This document shows, one piece after another, positions 36,817-44,918 of a stretch of 64,000 nt of DNA. Within the stretch, counting starts at the first letter, position 1; every line of letters starts with the position of its first letter. Made by a program: the position numbers and the translations under genes. This DNA comes from Nonomuraea sp. PA05 (GTDB lineage Bacteria > Actinomycetota > Actinomycetes > Streptosporangiales > Streptosporangiaceae): NCBI RefSeq assembly GCF_008086045.1, contig NZ_VSEY01000045.1, forward strand, positions 47,349 through 111,348, in the 5' to 3' direction. Below the pieces are notes generated by a model. It did no database searches. It had not been told where the DNA came from and worked only from the letters and a program-made list of their open reading frames with translations.

Positions 36817-36852
36817 GCGGAGGGCGGGGCCGTGATCGGCCCCGCCCTCCGC
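36817..36852. terminator. strong bidirectional terminator
   Basis: GCGGAGGGCGGGGCCG (36817-36832) and CGGCCCCGCCCTCCGC (36837-36852) form a perfect 16-bp stem with a TGAT loop, between the convergent flavoprotein and DUF2795 genes. Confidence 0.8.
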
Positions 36853-36863
36853 ACCCCCACGGC

Positions 36864-37058
36864 TCAGCGTCTGGTGACCGCCTCGCTGACGGCGTTCGGG
36901 CCGTCGTACTGGCGGTCCGGCATGTTCTGCAGGGCCTGGACGATGTCGTCGCCCGCGTCATGGTCGCGCACGGCCTGGACCAGGTCCTCCCTGGAGGCGG
37001 GATAGTCCACGCCCCTCAGGTGTTTCTGCAGGTCGATCGGGTTCGGTGCGGTGCTCAT
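36864..37058 (-). CDS. DUF2795 domain protein
   Basis: 64 residues, MSTAPNPIDLQKHLRGVDYP followed by ASREDLVQAVRDHDA and DDIVQALQNMPDRQYDGP. This is the short helical DUF2795 fold (LKGVDYPASKEDLV...L..LPD..Y), frequent in actinomycetes. The ATG at 37058 sits at the end of a longer open frame; DUF2795 proteins start exactly here. Function unknown. Downstream of the glycosyltransferase pair on the same strand, 20 bp after the second one. Confidence 0.88.
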   Translation of the reverse strand: MSTAPNPIDLQKHLRGVDYPASREDLVQAVRDHDAGDDIVQALQNMPDRQYDGPNAVSEAVTRR

Positions 37059-37078
37059 ACCCGCCTGCTGCCCCCCGT

Positions 37079-38014
37079 TCACGAGACGTAACGGCGGGCT
37101 CGGGAGTTCCTTTGGGAGGCCTCCAGGCTCGCCAGCCTGGCCTCCACACGTGGCGGCACGCGCCGCCGCTCGGCCAGCACCCACGGCAGCCCGCGCAGGG
37201 CGTCCAGGACCGCCAGCGCGGAGACGCGGTCGCGCGGCACCGTCCTGGCCAGATGCGCGGTACGCCGCAGCGCCGCGCGCACGGGCCGCCGCAGCCACGT
37301 GAACCAGAGCGTGTTGCGCAGCCCTGCCCGCCGCCTGGCGTGCGAGTCCCGCTGCGTCGAGGCCTGGTGGTGGACGGTCAGCTCCTCCAGGTAGCACAGC
37401 TCCCAGCCCGCCGTGGCCAGGTCCACGGCCAGCAGCTCCTCCTCGCCGCCCAGCCACAGCCGCCGCGAGAAGCCGCCGCATTCCAGGAACGCCTCCCGCC
37501 GCAGCACCGACGCGCCCGCCAGGAAGCTGCCCAGCGCGGGGCCGGGCAGCCAGCCGGGGCCCGGTACGGGGGAGTCGCGCAGCTCGGTCACGATCGGGTC
37601 GTCGCGCCCGCCAGGTTCGGCCAGGATGCGGGCCGTCACGACGGCCAGGCGGGGATGGGCGTCCAGTGCGTCGGCGGCCCTGGCCAGCGAGCCGGGGGCC
37701 CACCAGGTGTCGTCGTCGGCGAAGGCCACGTACGGGGTGCGCAGGCGTTCCACGCCCACGTTGCGGCCCACGGCGCCGAGGTTCTCGCCGAGGGCGACCA
37801 CGTCCACCTCGGGGTAGGCGCGCGCCACGGCCTCGGCGGTGCCGTCGGTGGAGCCGTTGTCGACCAGCACCACCTGGGGGCGTTCTGGGAGGGCGAGCAG
37901 GCGGCCCAGCGCGGTGAGCGCCTCCTCGCGCCGGTTCCAGGTGATCACCACAGCGCCCACGCGCGGATCGGCCCTCGCCGGCTCCACAGCGGCCTCCGCG
38001 CCTGTGTCAGTCAT
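37079..38014 (-). CDS. family 2 glycosyltransferase (copy A)
   Basis: 311 residues, GT-A fold. VVITWNRREEALTALGRLLA (22-41), VLVDNGSTDGTAE (49-61), and the metal-binding DxD FADDDTWWAPGSLARAADAL near 98-117 are clear; an acceptor region follows with LGGEEELLAVDLATAGW. No TM helix, so a cytoplasmic or peripheral enzyme acting on a cell-surface or metabolite glycan. About 45% identical by eye to the adjacent copy; the start codon lies in a 37-bp tandem repeat. Confidence 0.88.
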   Translation of the reverse strand: MTDTGAEAAVEPARADPRVGAVVITWNRREEALTALGRLLALPERPQVVLVDNGSTDGTAEAVARAYPEVDVVALGENLGAVGRNVGVERLRTPYVAFADDDTWWAPGSLARAADALDAHPRLAVVTARILAEPGGRDDPIVTELRDSPVPGPGWLPGPALGSFLAGASVLRREAFLECGGFSRRLWLGGEEELLAVDLATAGWELCYLEELTVHHQASTQRDSHARRRAGLRNTLWFTWLRRPVRAALRRTAHLARTVPRDRVSALAVLDALRGLPWVLAERRRVPPRVEARLASLEASQRNSRARRYVS

Positions 38015-38100
38015 CGGCCCGCTCCCATGCGCTCACGCCCGCTTCAGTCATGGGCCCGCTCCCATGCGCTCACGCCCGCGTCAGTCATCGGCCCGCTCCA
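38007..38100. repeat. 37-bp tandem repeat carrying a start/stop region
   Basis: A 37-bp unit starting TCAGTCATCGGCCCGCTCCC occurs at 38007, 38044 and, partially, at 38081. Read on the minus strand each copy contains GGAGCGGGCC(G/C)ATGACTGA, that is a ribosome site, an ATG and a TGA. The last copy ends glycosyltransferase B (stop at 38081-38083) and the first starts glycosyltransferase A. Confidence 0.85.
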
Positions 38101-38929
38101 GCGTGCGCCGCGCCCGTTCCACGGAGGTCGGCAGCTCGCGCCGTTCGGCCAGCGCCCGGGGCAGCCTGCGCATCGCCGTGCGCAGCCCCTCCCGCCCCGC
38201 CGAGCCGCCGCGCAGCGCCTGGAACGTGCGGCGGGCCACCACCCGCCACGGCCGGCGCAGCACGGCGGTGAGCACGGCGTTGCGCGCGGCCAGCACCTGC
38301 CTGCCGCGCGGGTCCCGGGCGGGCGAGGGGTGGTGGTGCGCGACCACGTCGTCCACGTACGCCAGCCCCCACCCCTTGGCGGCCAGGTCCACGGCCAGCC
38401 GCTCCTCCTCGCCGAAGAAGAAGATCACGTCGTCGAACCCTCCCGCGTCGAGGAAGGCCTCCTTGCGCACCACCACCCCGCACGCCAGGAACCCCAGCAC
38501 GCTCGGCCCCGGCAGGTCGGGCTCGACGCCGAGCGGGGAGTCGCGCATCTGCTCCGACACGGTGTCCAGCCGCTCCTCGGGCCCCACCAGCACGCGCGCG
38601 CCCACGACGGCGAGGCGTGGGTGGGCGTCCAGGACGTCGGCGGCCCGTTCCAGCGCGCCGGGCGCCCACCAGGAGTCGTCGTCGGCGAAGGCCACGTAGG
38701 CGGTCTCGGCCATCTGGACGCCGATGTTGCGGGCGGGGGCGCCGAGGTTCCTTCCCACCTCGACCACGTGCACGTCGGGGAAGTGGCGGCGGACGAAGGT
38801 GACGGTGCCGTCGGTGGAGCCGTTGTCGACGAGGATCACCGGGCGCGGGTGCAGGGGGAGCGTGCGGGTCAGGGACCGCAGCCGGTCCTTGCTCGCCACG
38901 ACCACCGTGACGCGGGCTCCATGCTTCAC
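38081..38929 (-). CDS. family 2 glycosyltransferase (copy B)
   Basis: 282 residues. VVVASKDRLRSLTRTLPLHP, VILVDNGSTDGTVTFVRRHF (31-50), FADDDSWWAPGALERAADVL (80-99) and FGEEERLAVDLAAKGWGLAY correspond motif by motif to copy A. The two probably arose by tandem duplication and act in succession on one glycan. GTG 38929 is used; there is no strong ribosome site. Confidence 0.88.
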   Translation of the reverse strand: MKHGARVTVVVASKDRLRSLTRTLPLHPRPVILVDNGSTDGTVTFVRRHFPDVHVVEVGRNLGAPARNIGVQMAETAYVAFADDDSWWAPGALERAADVLDAHPRLAVVGARVLVGPEERLDTVSEQMRDSPLGVEPDLPGPSVLGFLACGVVVRKEAFLDAGGFDDVIFFFGEEERLAVDLAAKGWGLAYVDDVVAHHHPSPARDPRGRQVLAARNAVLTAVLRRPWRVVARRTFQALRGGSAGREGLRTAMRRLPRALAERRELPTSVERARRTLERADD

Positions 38930-39008
38930 ACGGTGTCACTAACCGGAGCGGACGGCCTTACTCCTCCGCAGATCCGTTGACGGGCGCGAGGGCGGGGCGT
39001 ATGAAGGG

Positions 39009-39042
39009 GGTAACAGTGTTACCGACAAGAAACGGCGTTACC
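39009..39042 (+). promoter_or_regulatory. TetR operator GGTAAC-N3-GTTACC
   Basis: GGTAACAGTGTTACC (39009-39023) is a perfect inverted repeat, followed by a further half-site GTTACC at 39037-39042, directly upstream of the tetR start at 39047. Suggests autoregulation that also covers the coupled oxygenase gene. Confidence 0.65.
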
Positions 39043-39046
39043 CAGC

Positions 39047-39676
39047 ATGACGGTTTCCGTGTACCGGCAGGCCCAGCGCGAGGGGCAGAGCGTCGTCAGG
39101 GCGGCCGTCCTCGACGCGGCCAAGCGGCTGCTCGTCACCGAGGGGCCGGCGGCGCTGACCGTGCGCCGGATCTCGGGCGAGGTTGGCTGCTCGACCAAGG
39201 TCATCTACACGCTCTTCGGCGGCAAGGACGGGCTGGGCGAGGCGCTCTGGCTGGAGGGGTTCGCGCGGTTCGAGCGGTGGCTGCTGGCGGTGCCGCCGCA
39301 CGACGATCCGTTCGAACGGCTGCACCGGGGGCTCATGGCCTACCGCGAGTACGCGCTGAGCGAGCCCGACTACTACCGGGTCATGTTCCAGGGCGCGCTG
39401 CCCGGGCTGTGCCCGCGTCCGGAGGCGATGGAGGCGGCCAAGCGCACGTTCGAGCTGCTGGTGCGCGGGGTGGCGGACTGCCTGGACGCCGGGCTGCTGC
39501 GCGGAGCCGAGGCGCGGGAGATCGCCGACGTGTTGTGGATGGCCGTCCACGGTGCCGTAAGTCTGGAAATTTCGGGGTTTTTCGATCGGGACGCGGCCGA
39601 GCGGCGTTACCGGCTCCTGTGCACCTCGGTGCTCACGCCGTTCCTGGACCGCGACGAGGGAAGGGACATGTCATGA
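39047..39676 (+). CDS. TetR/AcrR family regulator
   Basis: 209 residues. N-terminal HTH: VVRAAVLDAAKRLLVTEGPA, LTVRRISGEVGCSTKVIYTL, FGGKDGLGEALW. The C-terminal domain (85-205; RLHRGLMAYREYALSEPDYY RVMF) is the WHG-type ligand-binding domain. Its stop overlaps the carotenoid oxygenase ATG (ATGA), so repressor and enzyme are made from one transcript. Confidence 0.92.
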   Translation: MTVSVYRQAQREGQSVVRAAVLDAAKRLLVTEGPAALTVRRISGEVGCSTKVIYTLFGGKDGLGEALWLEGFARFERWLLAVPPHDDPFERLHRGLMAYREYALSEPDYYRVMFQGALPGLCPRPEAMEAAKRTFELLVRGVADCLDAGLLRGAEAREIADVLWMAVHGAVSLEISGFFDRDAAERRYRLLCTSVLTPFLDRDEGRDMS

Positions 39677-41022
39677 CCACTCCGTTCAAGGATGGTTTCG
39701 CCCCGGTCAACGAGGAGATCACCGCCTTCGACCTCGACGTCACCGGCCGCATCCCGGCCGAGCTCAACGGCCGCTACCTGCGTAACGGCCCCAACCCGCT
39801 CAGCCTCGACGACCCCAGTGCGGGCCACCTGTTCTTCGGCGAGGGCATGGTGCACGGCGTGCGGCTGCGCGACGGCCGCGCCGAGTGGTACCGCAACCGG
39901 TGGGTGCGCAATGCCCGCCTCGCCGAGCGGCTCGGCGAGCAGGCCAGGCCGGGGCCCGTGCACGCCGGGCTCGACTTCGCGGCCAACACCCACGTCATCG
40001 GGCTGGGCGGGCGCACGTTCGCCACCGTGGAGGCGGGGGCGCTGCCGTACGAGCTGGGGTACGAGCTCGACACCATCGGCGCGTGCGACTTCGACGGCGG
40101 CCTGCCGGGCGGGTTCGCCGCGCACACCCACCTCGACCCGGTCACCGGCGAGCTGCACGCGCTGGCGTACTTCTTCGGCTGGGACCACCACCAGCACCTC
40201 GTGCTCGACCCCAAGGGCGTGGTCCAGCGGGTCACGGACATCCCGGTCGCCGACAAGCCGATGGTGCACGACTTCGCGATCACCGAGCGGTTCGTGGTGA
40301 TCTACGACCTGCCGGTCACGTTCAGCATGGCCCACGCCGAGCGGGGCGACCGCCTGCCGTACGCGTGGAACGACGACCACCCCGCGCGCATCGGGCTCAT
40401 GTCGCGCGAGACCGGCGACCTGCGGTGGGTGGACGCGCCGCCGTGCTGGGTCTTCCACACGCTCAACGCCTACGACGACGGCGACGAGGTGGTCGTGGAC
40501 GTCGTCACCTACCCCAAGGGGTTCGTGGACGCGCGGCTCGACCTGGGCGGCCGGCCCGCGCTCGACCGGTGGCGGATCAACCTCACGACCGGCAGGGTCG
40601 GGCAGGCGCGGCTCGACGACCGCGCCCAGGAGTTCCCGCGCATGGACGAGCGGCGCACCGGCCGTCCCTACCGCTACGGCTACACCTCCGCCACCCGCGA
40701 GCTGATCGACGTGGTGGGCGGCGAGCTGGAGGACCTGCCGGACGGCGCGTTCGACAACACGCTCATCAAGCACGACCTTCGGCGGGGCACGCAGGAGACG
40801 CGGCAGCTCGGGCGCGGCGCGTACGTGGGCGAGCCGGTCTTCGTCGGCGCGGGCGAGGCCGAGGACGACGGGTACGTGATGACGTTCGTCAACAACCCGG
40901 CGAGGGGTGCCGCCGACCTGGTCATCCTGTCCGCGCAGGACTTCACCGGCCAGCCGGTCGCCACCGTGCACCTGCCCGCCCGGGTGCCGCTCGGCTTCCA
41001 CGGGAGCTGGCTAGCCGACTGA
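39673..41022 (+). CDS. carotenoid cleavage oxygenase family protein
   Basis: 449 residues, seven-bladed propeller with a non-haem Fe(II) site. Signature YLRNGPNPLSLDD (about 35-47), and four iron histidines in FAAHTHLDPVTG, MVHDFAITERF, FHTLNAYDDG and the C-terminal LGFHGSWLAD. It should oxidatively cleave a carotenoid, apocarotenoid or stilbene/lignin-like double bond. The frame is open upstream through tetR; the ATG at 39673 in the tetR stop is the logical start. Confidence 0.93.
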   Translation: MTTPFKDGFAPVNEEITAFDLDVTGRIPAELNGRYLRNGPNPLSLDDPSAGHLFFGEGMVHGVRLRDGRAEWYRNRWVRNARLAERLGEQARPGPVHAGLDFAANTHVIGLGGRTFATVEAGALPYELGYELDTIGACDFDGGLPGGFAAHTHLDPVTGELHALAYFFGWDHHQHLVLDPKGVVQRVTDIPVADKPMVHDFAITERFVVIYDLPVTFSMAHAERGDRLPYAWNDDHPARIGLMSRETGDLRWVDAPPCWVFHTLNAYDDGDEVVVDVVTYPKGFVDARLDLGGRPALDRWRINLTTGRVGQARLDDRAQEFPRMDERRTGRPYRYGYTSATRELIDVVGGELEDLPDGAFDNTLIKHDLRRGTQETRQLGRGAYVGEPVFVGAGEAEDDGYVMTFVNNPARGAADLVILSAQDFTGQPVATVHLPARVPLGFHGSWLAD

Positions 41023-41140
41023 CGGTCACCCGCTGCGCTCGCGACCATGCCGTGGGAGCCGGCTAGGCGACGGAGGTGCCCGCGAGCATGCCATGGGAGC
41101 CGTGAGGTGCTCGTGACCATGCCGTAGGAGCGTCCCGGAG
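41001..41140. repeat. degenerate repeats after carotenoid oxygenase gene
   Basis: The segment CGGGAGCTGGCTAGCCGAC containing the oxygenase 3' end is echoed at 41053 (TGGGAGCCGGCTAGGCGAC), 41094 (TGGGAGCCGTGAGG) and 41125 (TAGGAGCG), with CATGCC(G/A)T before copies 2-4. It looks like a decaying tandem duplication of the gene end filling the gap before cmk. Confidence 0.6.
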
Positions 41141-41187
41141 ACGGTAGCCTCTTCAAGTTGGACCTAACACGTGAAGAGGGAGAGGCC

Positions 41188-41844
41188 GTGACCGGTCTGG
41201 TCGTCGCCATGGACGGACCTTCTGGGTCGGGTAAGTCGAGCGTGTCGCGCGGCGCCGCCCGCGCGCTTGGCCTGCGTTACCTCGACACCGGGGCGATGTA
41301 CCGCGCGATGACCTGGTGGATGCTCCAGCAGGGCGTCGAGCTGACCGACCCGGCCGCCGTCGCGGCCCGCTGCGGCGAGCCCGCCATCGTCTCCGGCACC
41401 AACCCTGACGGCCCGACGATCCACGTCGACGGCGTGGACGTCGCGGAGCCGATCAGGCAGGCCGAGGTCACCGGCGCGGTTTCGGCCGTCGCCGCCGTGC
41501 CCGAGGTGCGCGCGCGGCTCGTCGCGCTGCAGCGGGAGATCATCGGCGCCGGTGACATCGTGGTCGAGGGCCGCGACATCGGCTCCGTCGTCTGGCCCCA
41601 GGCCGCCGCCAAGATCTACCTGACGGCCAGCCCCGAGGCCCGCGCCCGCCGGCGCAGCGCCGAGGTCGCCGGCTCCACGGTGGAGGCGCAGCAGGAGGCC
41701 ATGGCCAGGCGTGACACCCTGGACTCAACACGTAAGACGGACCCGCTCTCGATGGCGGCTGGCGCCATCGAGCTCGACACCACCGCGCTGACCTTGGACG
41801 AGGTCATCGCGGAGGTGCTGAGACTGGTCAAGGAGCGCACCTGA
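41188..41844 (+). CDS. cmk: cytidylate kinase
   Basis: 218 residues, ATP-dependent phosphorylation of CMP/dCMP. P-loop GPSGSGKSS (10-18), LGLRYLDTGAMYRAMTWWML (CMP binding), VEGRDIGSVVWPQA and the lid RRRSAEVAG/RRDTLDSTRKTDPL. GTG 41188 has GGGAGAGG four bases upstream; TTG 41158 is less likely. der follows after 38 bp, the usual actinobacterial pair. Confidence 0.95.
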   Translation: MTGLVVAMDGPSGSGKSSVSRGAARALGLRYLDTGAMYRAMTWWMLQQGVELTDPAAVAARCGEPAIVSGTNPDGPTIHVDGVDVAEPIRQAEVTGAVSAVAAVPEVRARLVALQREIIGAGDIVVEGRDIGSVVWPQAAAKIYLTASPEARARRRSAEVAGSTVEAQQEAMARRDTLDSTRKTDPLSMAAGAIELDTTALTLDEVIAEVLRLVKERT

Positions 41845-41882
41845 CTCATCAGGTGCGGTACTCACATTAAGGACGAGACATC

Positions 41883-43277
41883 GTGTCAACGGGGGATTGG
41901 GTCGAGGCCGACCTCGACGAGCTGGAGATCGACGAGCAGGAGCACCACAGCACGCCGCTGCCGGTCGTCGCGATCGTAGGGCGGCCGAACGTCGGCAAGT
42001 CCACGCTGGTCAACCGCATCATCGGCCGCCGCGAGGCGGTCGTCGAGGACGTGCCGGGCGTCACCCGCGACCGCGTCACCTACGACGCCAACTGGCGGGG
42101 CCGCCGCTTCACCGTGGTCGACACCGGCGGCTGGGACCCTGACGCCACCGGCATGAACCTGCGCATCGCCGAGCAGGCCCAGGTCGCGGTGGAGCTGGCC
42201 GACGTGATCGTGTTCGTCGTGGACGCCACCGTGGGCGCCACCGACGCCGACGAGATCGTGGGCTCCGTGCTGCGGCAGTCCGGCAAGCCGGTCATCCTGG
42301 CCGCCAACAAGGTCGACAACCAGCAGCTGGAGCTGGAGGCCGCCGCGTTGTGGGCGCTCGGCCTCGGCGAGCCGTACCCCGTCTCGGCCCTGCACGGCCG
42401 TTCCAGCGGCGACCTGCTCGACGTCATGCTCGACGCGCTGCCCGAGACGCCCGAGGTGACGTTCGGCGCCGAGCGCGGGCCCGCCCGCGTCGCGCTGCTC
42501 GGCAAGCCCAACGTCGGCAAGTCCTCCCTGCTGAACAAGCTGGCCGGGGAGGAGCGGGTGCTGGTCGACCCGATGGCGGGCACCACCCGCGACCCCGTCG
42601 ACGAGCTGATCGAGCTCGGCGGGCGCACCTGGCGCTTCATCGACACCGCCGGCATCCGGCGGCGCGACCGCGAGCTGCAGGGCGCCGACTTCTACGCCGC
42701 CATGCGCACCCGCGCCGCGCTGGAGCGCACCGAGGTGGCGATCGTGCTGATCGACGCCAGCGAGCCGCTCACCGAGCAGGACCTGCGCATCATCGGCCTG
42801 GTCATCGAGTCCGGGCGGGCCATGGTGGTGGCCTTCAACAAGTGGGACCTGGTCGACGAGGACCGGCGCTACTACCTGGAGAAGGAGATCGACCGGCAGC
42901 TCGTCCGCACCCCGTGGGCGCTGCGCGTCAACATCTCCGCCAAGACCGGCCGGCACGTCGACCGGCTCGTCCCGGCCCTGGAGAAGGCGCTCGACTCCTG
43001 GTCCACGCGGGTGCCGACGGCGCGGCTCAACGCGTTCCTCACCGAGCTGATCCAGCAGACGCCGCCGCCCGTGCGGGGCGGCAAGCAGCCGAAGATCCTC
43101 TTCGCCACGCAAGCGTCCGTCGAGCCGCCCAAGTTCGTGCTCTTCACCTCCGGCTGGCTGGAGGACACCTACCGGCGCTTCATCGAGCGGCGCATCCGCG
43201 AGGAGTTCGGCTTCGCCGGCTCGCCGATCGAGGTCACGATGAAGATCCGGGAAAAGCGCGCGAAGAAGGACAAGTGA
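41883..43277 (+). CDS. der: ribosome-assembly GTPase Der (EngA)
   Basis: 464 residues, with two tandem GTPase domains and a KH-like C-terminus. G1 motifs GRPNVGKS (33-40) and GKPNVGKS (about 207-214), G3 DTGGW and DTAGI, G4 NKVD and NKWD are intact; the KH-like part ends EVTMKIREKRAKKDK. Needed for 50S maturation. The N-terminal acidic extension of about 25 residues is typical of actinobacteria. A T-box leader begins right after its stop. Confidence 0.97.
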   Translation: MSTGDWVEADLDELEIDEQEHHSTPLPVVAIVGRPNVGKSTLVNRIIGRREAVVEDVPGVTRDRVTYDANWRGRRFTVVDTGGWDPDATGMNLRIAEQAQVAVELADVIVFVVDATVGATDADEIVGSVLRQSGKPVILAANKVDNQQLELEAAALWALGLGEPYPVSALHGRSSGDLLDVMLDALPETPEVTFGAERGPARVALLGKPNVGKSSLLNKLAGEERVLVDPMAGTTRDPVDELIELGGRTWRFIDTAGIRRRDRELQGADFYAAMRTRAALERTEVAIVLIDASEPLTEQDLRIIGLVIESGRAMVVAFNKWDLVDEDRRYYLEKEIDRQLVRTPWALRVNISAKTGRHVDRLVPALEKALDSWSTRVPTARLNAFLTELIQQTPPPVRGGKQPKILFATQASVEPPKFVLFTSGWLEDTYRRFIERRIREEFGFAGSPIEVTMKIREKRAKKDK

Positions 43278-43295
43278 CTGGGGTACGATTCAGCG

Positions 43296-43520
43296 CAACA
43301 CGCTGACGGAGACGAGTAACCAGCGGGCCGCACGGCCTGAGAGAGCCGCCGGTAGCTGCGAAGGCGGCGCCGTGCCCCGCTGGCGAAGACACTCCCGAGT
43401 GCGGGGAGGAAATGCCCCGCCGGTCTGACCCCCGTCATCGGGTCGTGGAGGCCGCCCCCGTCGCGGGGCGGCGAAAGTGCGGTGGCACCGGGAGCTCCCT
43501 TCTCCCCCGCACTCCCAAGG
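43296..43520 (+). ncRNA. T-box riboswitch, Asp specifier (GAC)
   Basis: Leader of an aspartyl-tRNA synthetase gene. Seen: Stem I base GGAG (43308-43311) with CTCC (43392-43395); AGTA specifier-loop motif (43315-43318); a long stem CCAGCGGG.../...CCCGCTGG with the distal GAGAGAGCCGCCGG; specifier codon GAC at 43388-43390 in GAAGACACTCCCGAG; Stem III GCCGCCCC/GGGGCGGC (43451-43472); and the T-box GTGCGGTGGCACCGGGAG (43477-43494) with TGGC for the tRNA acceptor end. AGTGCGG (43476-43482) can instead pair with CCGCACT (43507-43513). Uncharged tRNA(Asp) should switch expression on. No U-run, so transcriptional versus translational control is open. Confidence 0.85.
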
Positions 43521-43548
43521 GGTCATGCACTTCCTTCCAGGAGTTGTG

Positions 43549-44811
43549 ATGATCTCTCGTGTCATGTCGGCGGAGCTCGCTGAGCACGTCGGCCGACGAG
43601 TGACGATCGCCGGTTGGGTCCATCGCCGCCGGCGACTCAAATCCGTTTCCTTCCTCGTCGTCAGGGACCGTACCGGCCTGACGCAGGCGGTCGCCGTCGG
43701 CGACCTGCCGCCCGAGGAGAGCGTCGTCCAGGTCAGCGGCACCGTGGCCGCCGGCGCGCAGGCGCCCGGCGGCTACGAGCTGGTCTCGCCCGAGGTGGAG
43801 GTCCTCGCCGAGCCCAGCGCGCCGCCGCCGCTCGACCTGTACAGGCCCGTGGTGGGGGCGGCGCTGCCGACCGTGCTCGACCACGCGCCGGTCGCGCTGC
43901 GGCACCCGCTGCTGCGCGCCGGGCTGGAGATCTCGGCCGCGAGCGCGGCCGGGTTCCGCGAGACGCTCGACCGGCTCGGCTTCACCGAGATCCACACCCC
44001 CAAGATCGTCGAATCGGCCACCGAGTCGGGCGCGAACGTCTTCGGGATCGACTACTTCGGGCGGCCCGCCTACCTCGCCCAGTCGCCGCAGTTCTACAAG
44101 CAGGCGCTGGCGGGGGTGTTCGAACGGGTCTACGAGGTGGGGCCCGTCTTCCGCGCGGAACCGCACGACACCGCGCGGCACCTCGCCCAGTACACCAGCC
44201 TCGACGCCGAGCTGGGCTTCGTGCGCGACCACCGCGACGTGATGGCCGTGCTGCGCGAGGTCGTCGCGGGCATGCTGGAGTCCGTACGGCGGCGCGCCCC
44301 CGCCGCGCTCGGCCTCCTGGACGTCGCCCTGCCCGAGGTGCCCGCCGAGATCCCCGCCATCCACTTCACCGAGGCGCAGCGGCTCACCTCCTCCGGCGAG
44401 CCCGACCTGGCGCCCGCGCAGGAACGGTGGCTGTCGGAGTGGGCGCGGCGGGAGCACGGGTGCGAGTTCCTGTTCGTCACCGGGTACCCGATGGCGAAGC
44501 GGCCCTTCTACACCCATCCCGACCCGGCGCGGCCCGGCTACTCCAACGGGTTCGACCTGCTGTTCCGCGGGATGGAGCTGGTCACCGGCGGGCAGCGGCT
44601 GCATCGGTACGAGGACTACGTGCGGGCGCTGGCCGAGCGGGGGGAGGGGACGGCGGCGTACGAAGGGTATCTGCAGGCCTTCCGGTACGGGATGCCGCCG
44701 CACGGTGGGTTCGCGATGGGGCTGGAGCGGTGGACGGCTCGGCTGACGGGGGCGGCCAACGTCCGGGAGACGACCGCGTTCCCGCGCGACCTGCACCGGC
44801 TCTCGCCGTGA
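43549..44811 (+). CDS. aspS: aspartate--tRNA ligase, short archaeal type (possibly non-discriminating)
   Basis: 420 residues. Class IIb layout: N-terminal OB fold (VTIAGWVHRRRRLKSVSFLV, 16-35), catalytic core with motif 2 VYEVGPVFRAEPHDTARHLA and motif 3 GFAMGLERWTARLTG, and SPQFYKQAL, TSLDAELGF. The bacterial GAD insertion is absent and the length fits archaeal/eukaryotic AspRS, here a second AspRS that may also charge tRNA(Asn). AGGAG lies five bases before ATG 43549. Controlled by the T-box leader directly upstream. Confidence 0.9.
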   Translation: MISRVMSAELAEHVGRRVTIAGWVHRRRRLKSVSFLVVRDRTGLTQAVAVGDLPPEESVVQVSGTVAAGAQAPGGYELVSPEVEVLAEPSAPPPLDLYRPVVGAALPTVLDHAPVALRHPLLRAGLEISAASAAGFRETLDRLGFTEIHTPKIVESATESGANVFGIDYFGRPAYLAQSPQFYKQALAGVFERVYEVGPVFRAEPHDTARHLAQYTSLDAELGFVRDHRDVMAVLREVVAGMLESVRRRAPAALGLLDVALPEVPAEIPAIHFTEAQRLTSSGEPDLAPAQERWLSEWARREHGCEFLFVTGYPMAKRPFYTHPDPARPGYSNGFDLLFRGMELVTGGQRLHRYEDYVRALAERGEGTAAYEGYLQAFRYGMPPHGGFAMGLERWTARLTGAANVRETTAFPRDLHRLSP

Positions 44812-44849
44812 ATGCCCGAGCCGTGAATGCCCGAGCGGTGAATGCCCGT
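44805..44849 (+). repeat. 15-bp tandem repeat over the aspS stop codon
   Basis: GCCGTGAATGCCCGA occurs three times in tandem (44805-44819, 44820-44834, and 44835-44849 with two changes). The first copy contains the TGA stop of the synthetase gene. Confidence 0.85.
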
Positions 44850-44869
44850 CCCGCGCCGTGACCGTGCGT

Positions 44870-44895
44870 GCCCGTCCCGCTTCGGCGGGGCGGGC
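44870..44895. terminator. terminator with TTCG tetraloop
   Basis: GCCCGTCCCGC (44870-44880), TTCG loop, GCGGGGCGGGC (44885-44895): an 11-bp stem with one G-U pair between the convergent aspS and P55 genes; serves both directions. Confidence 0.8.
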
Positions 44896-44918
44896 GCGTT
44901 CCGCGCCACGCGGGCGTC

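Noticed and set aside
38977..39672. N-terminal extension of the carotenoid oxygenase frame through tetR
   Set aside because: The extension is tetR read in another phase; the oxygenase starts at the ATG overlapping the tetR stop.
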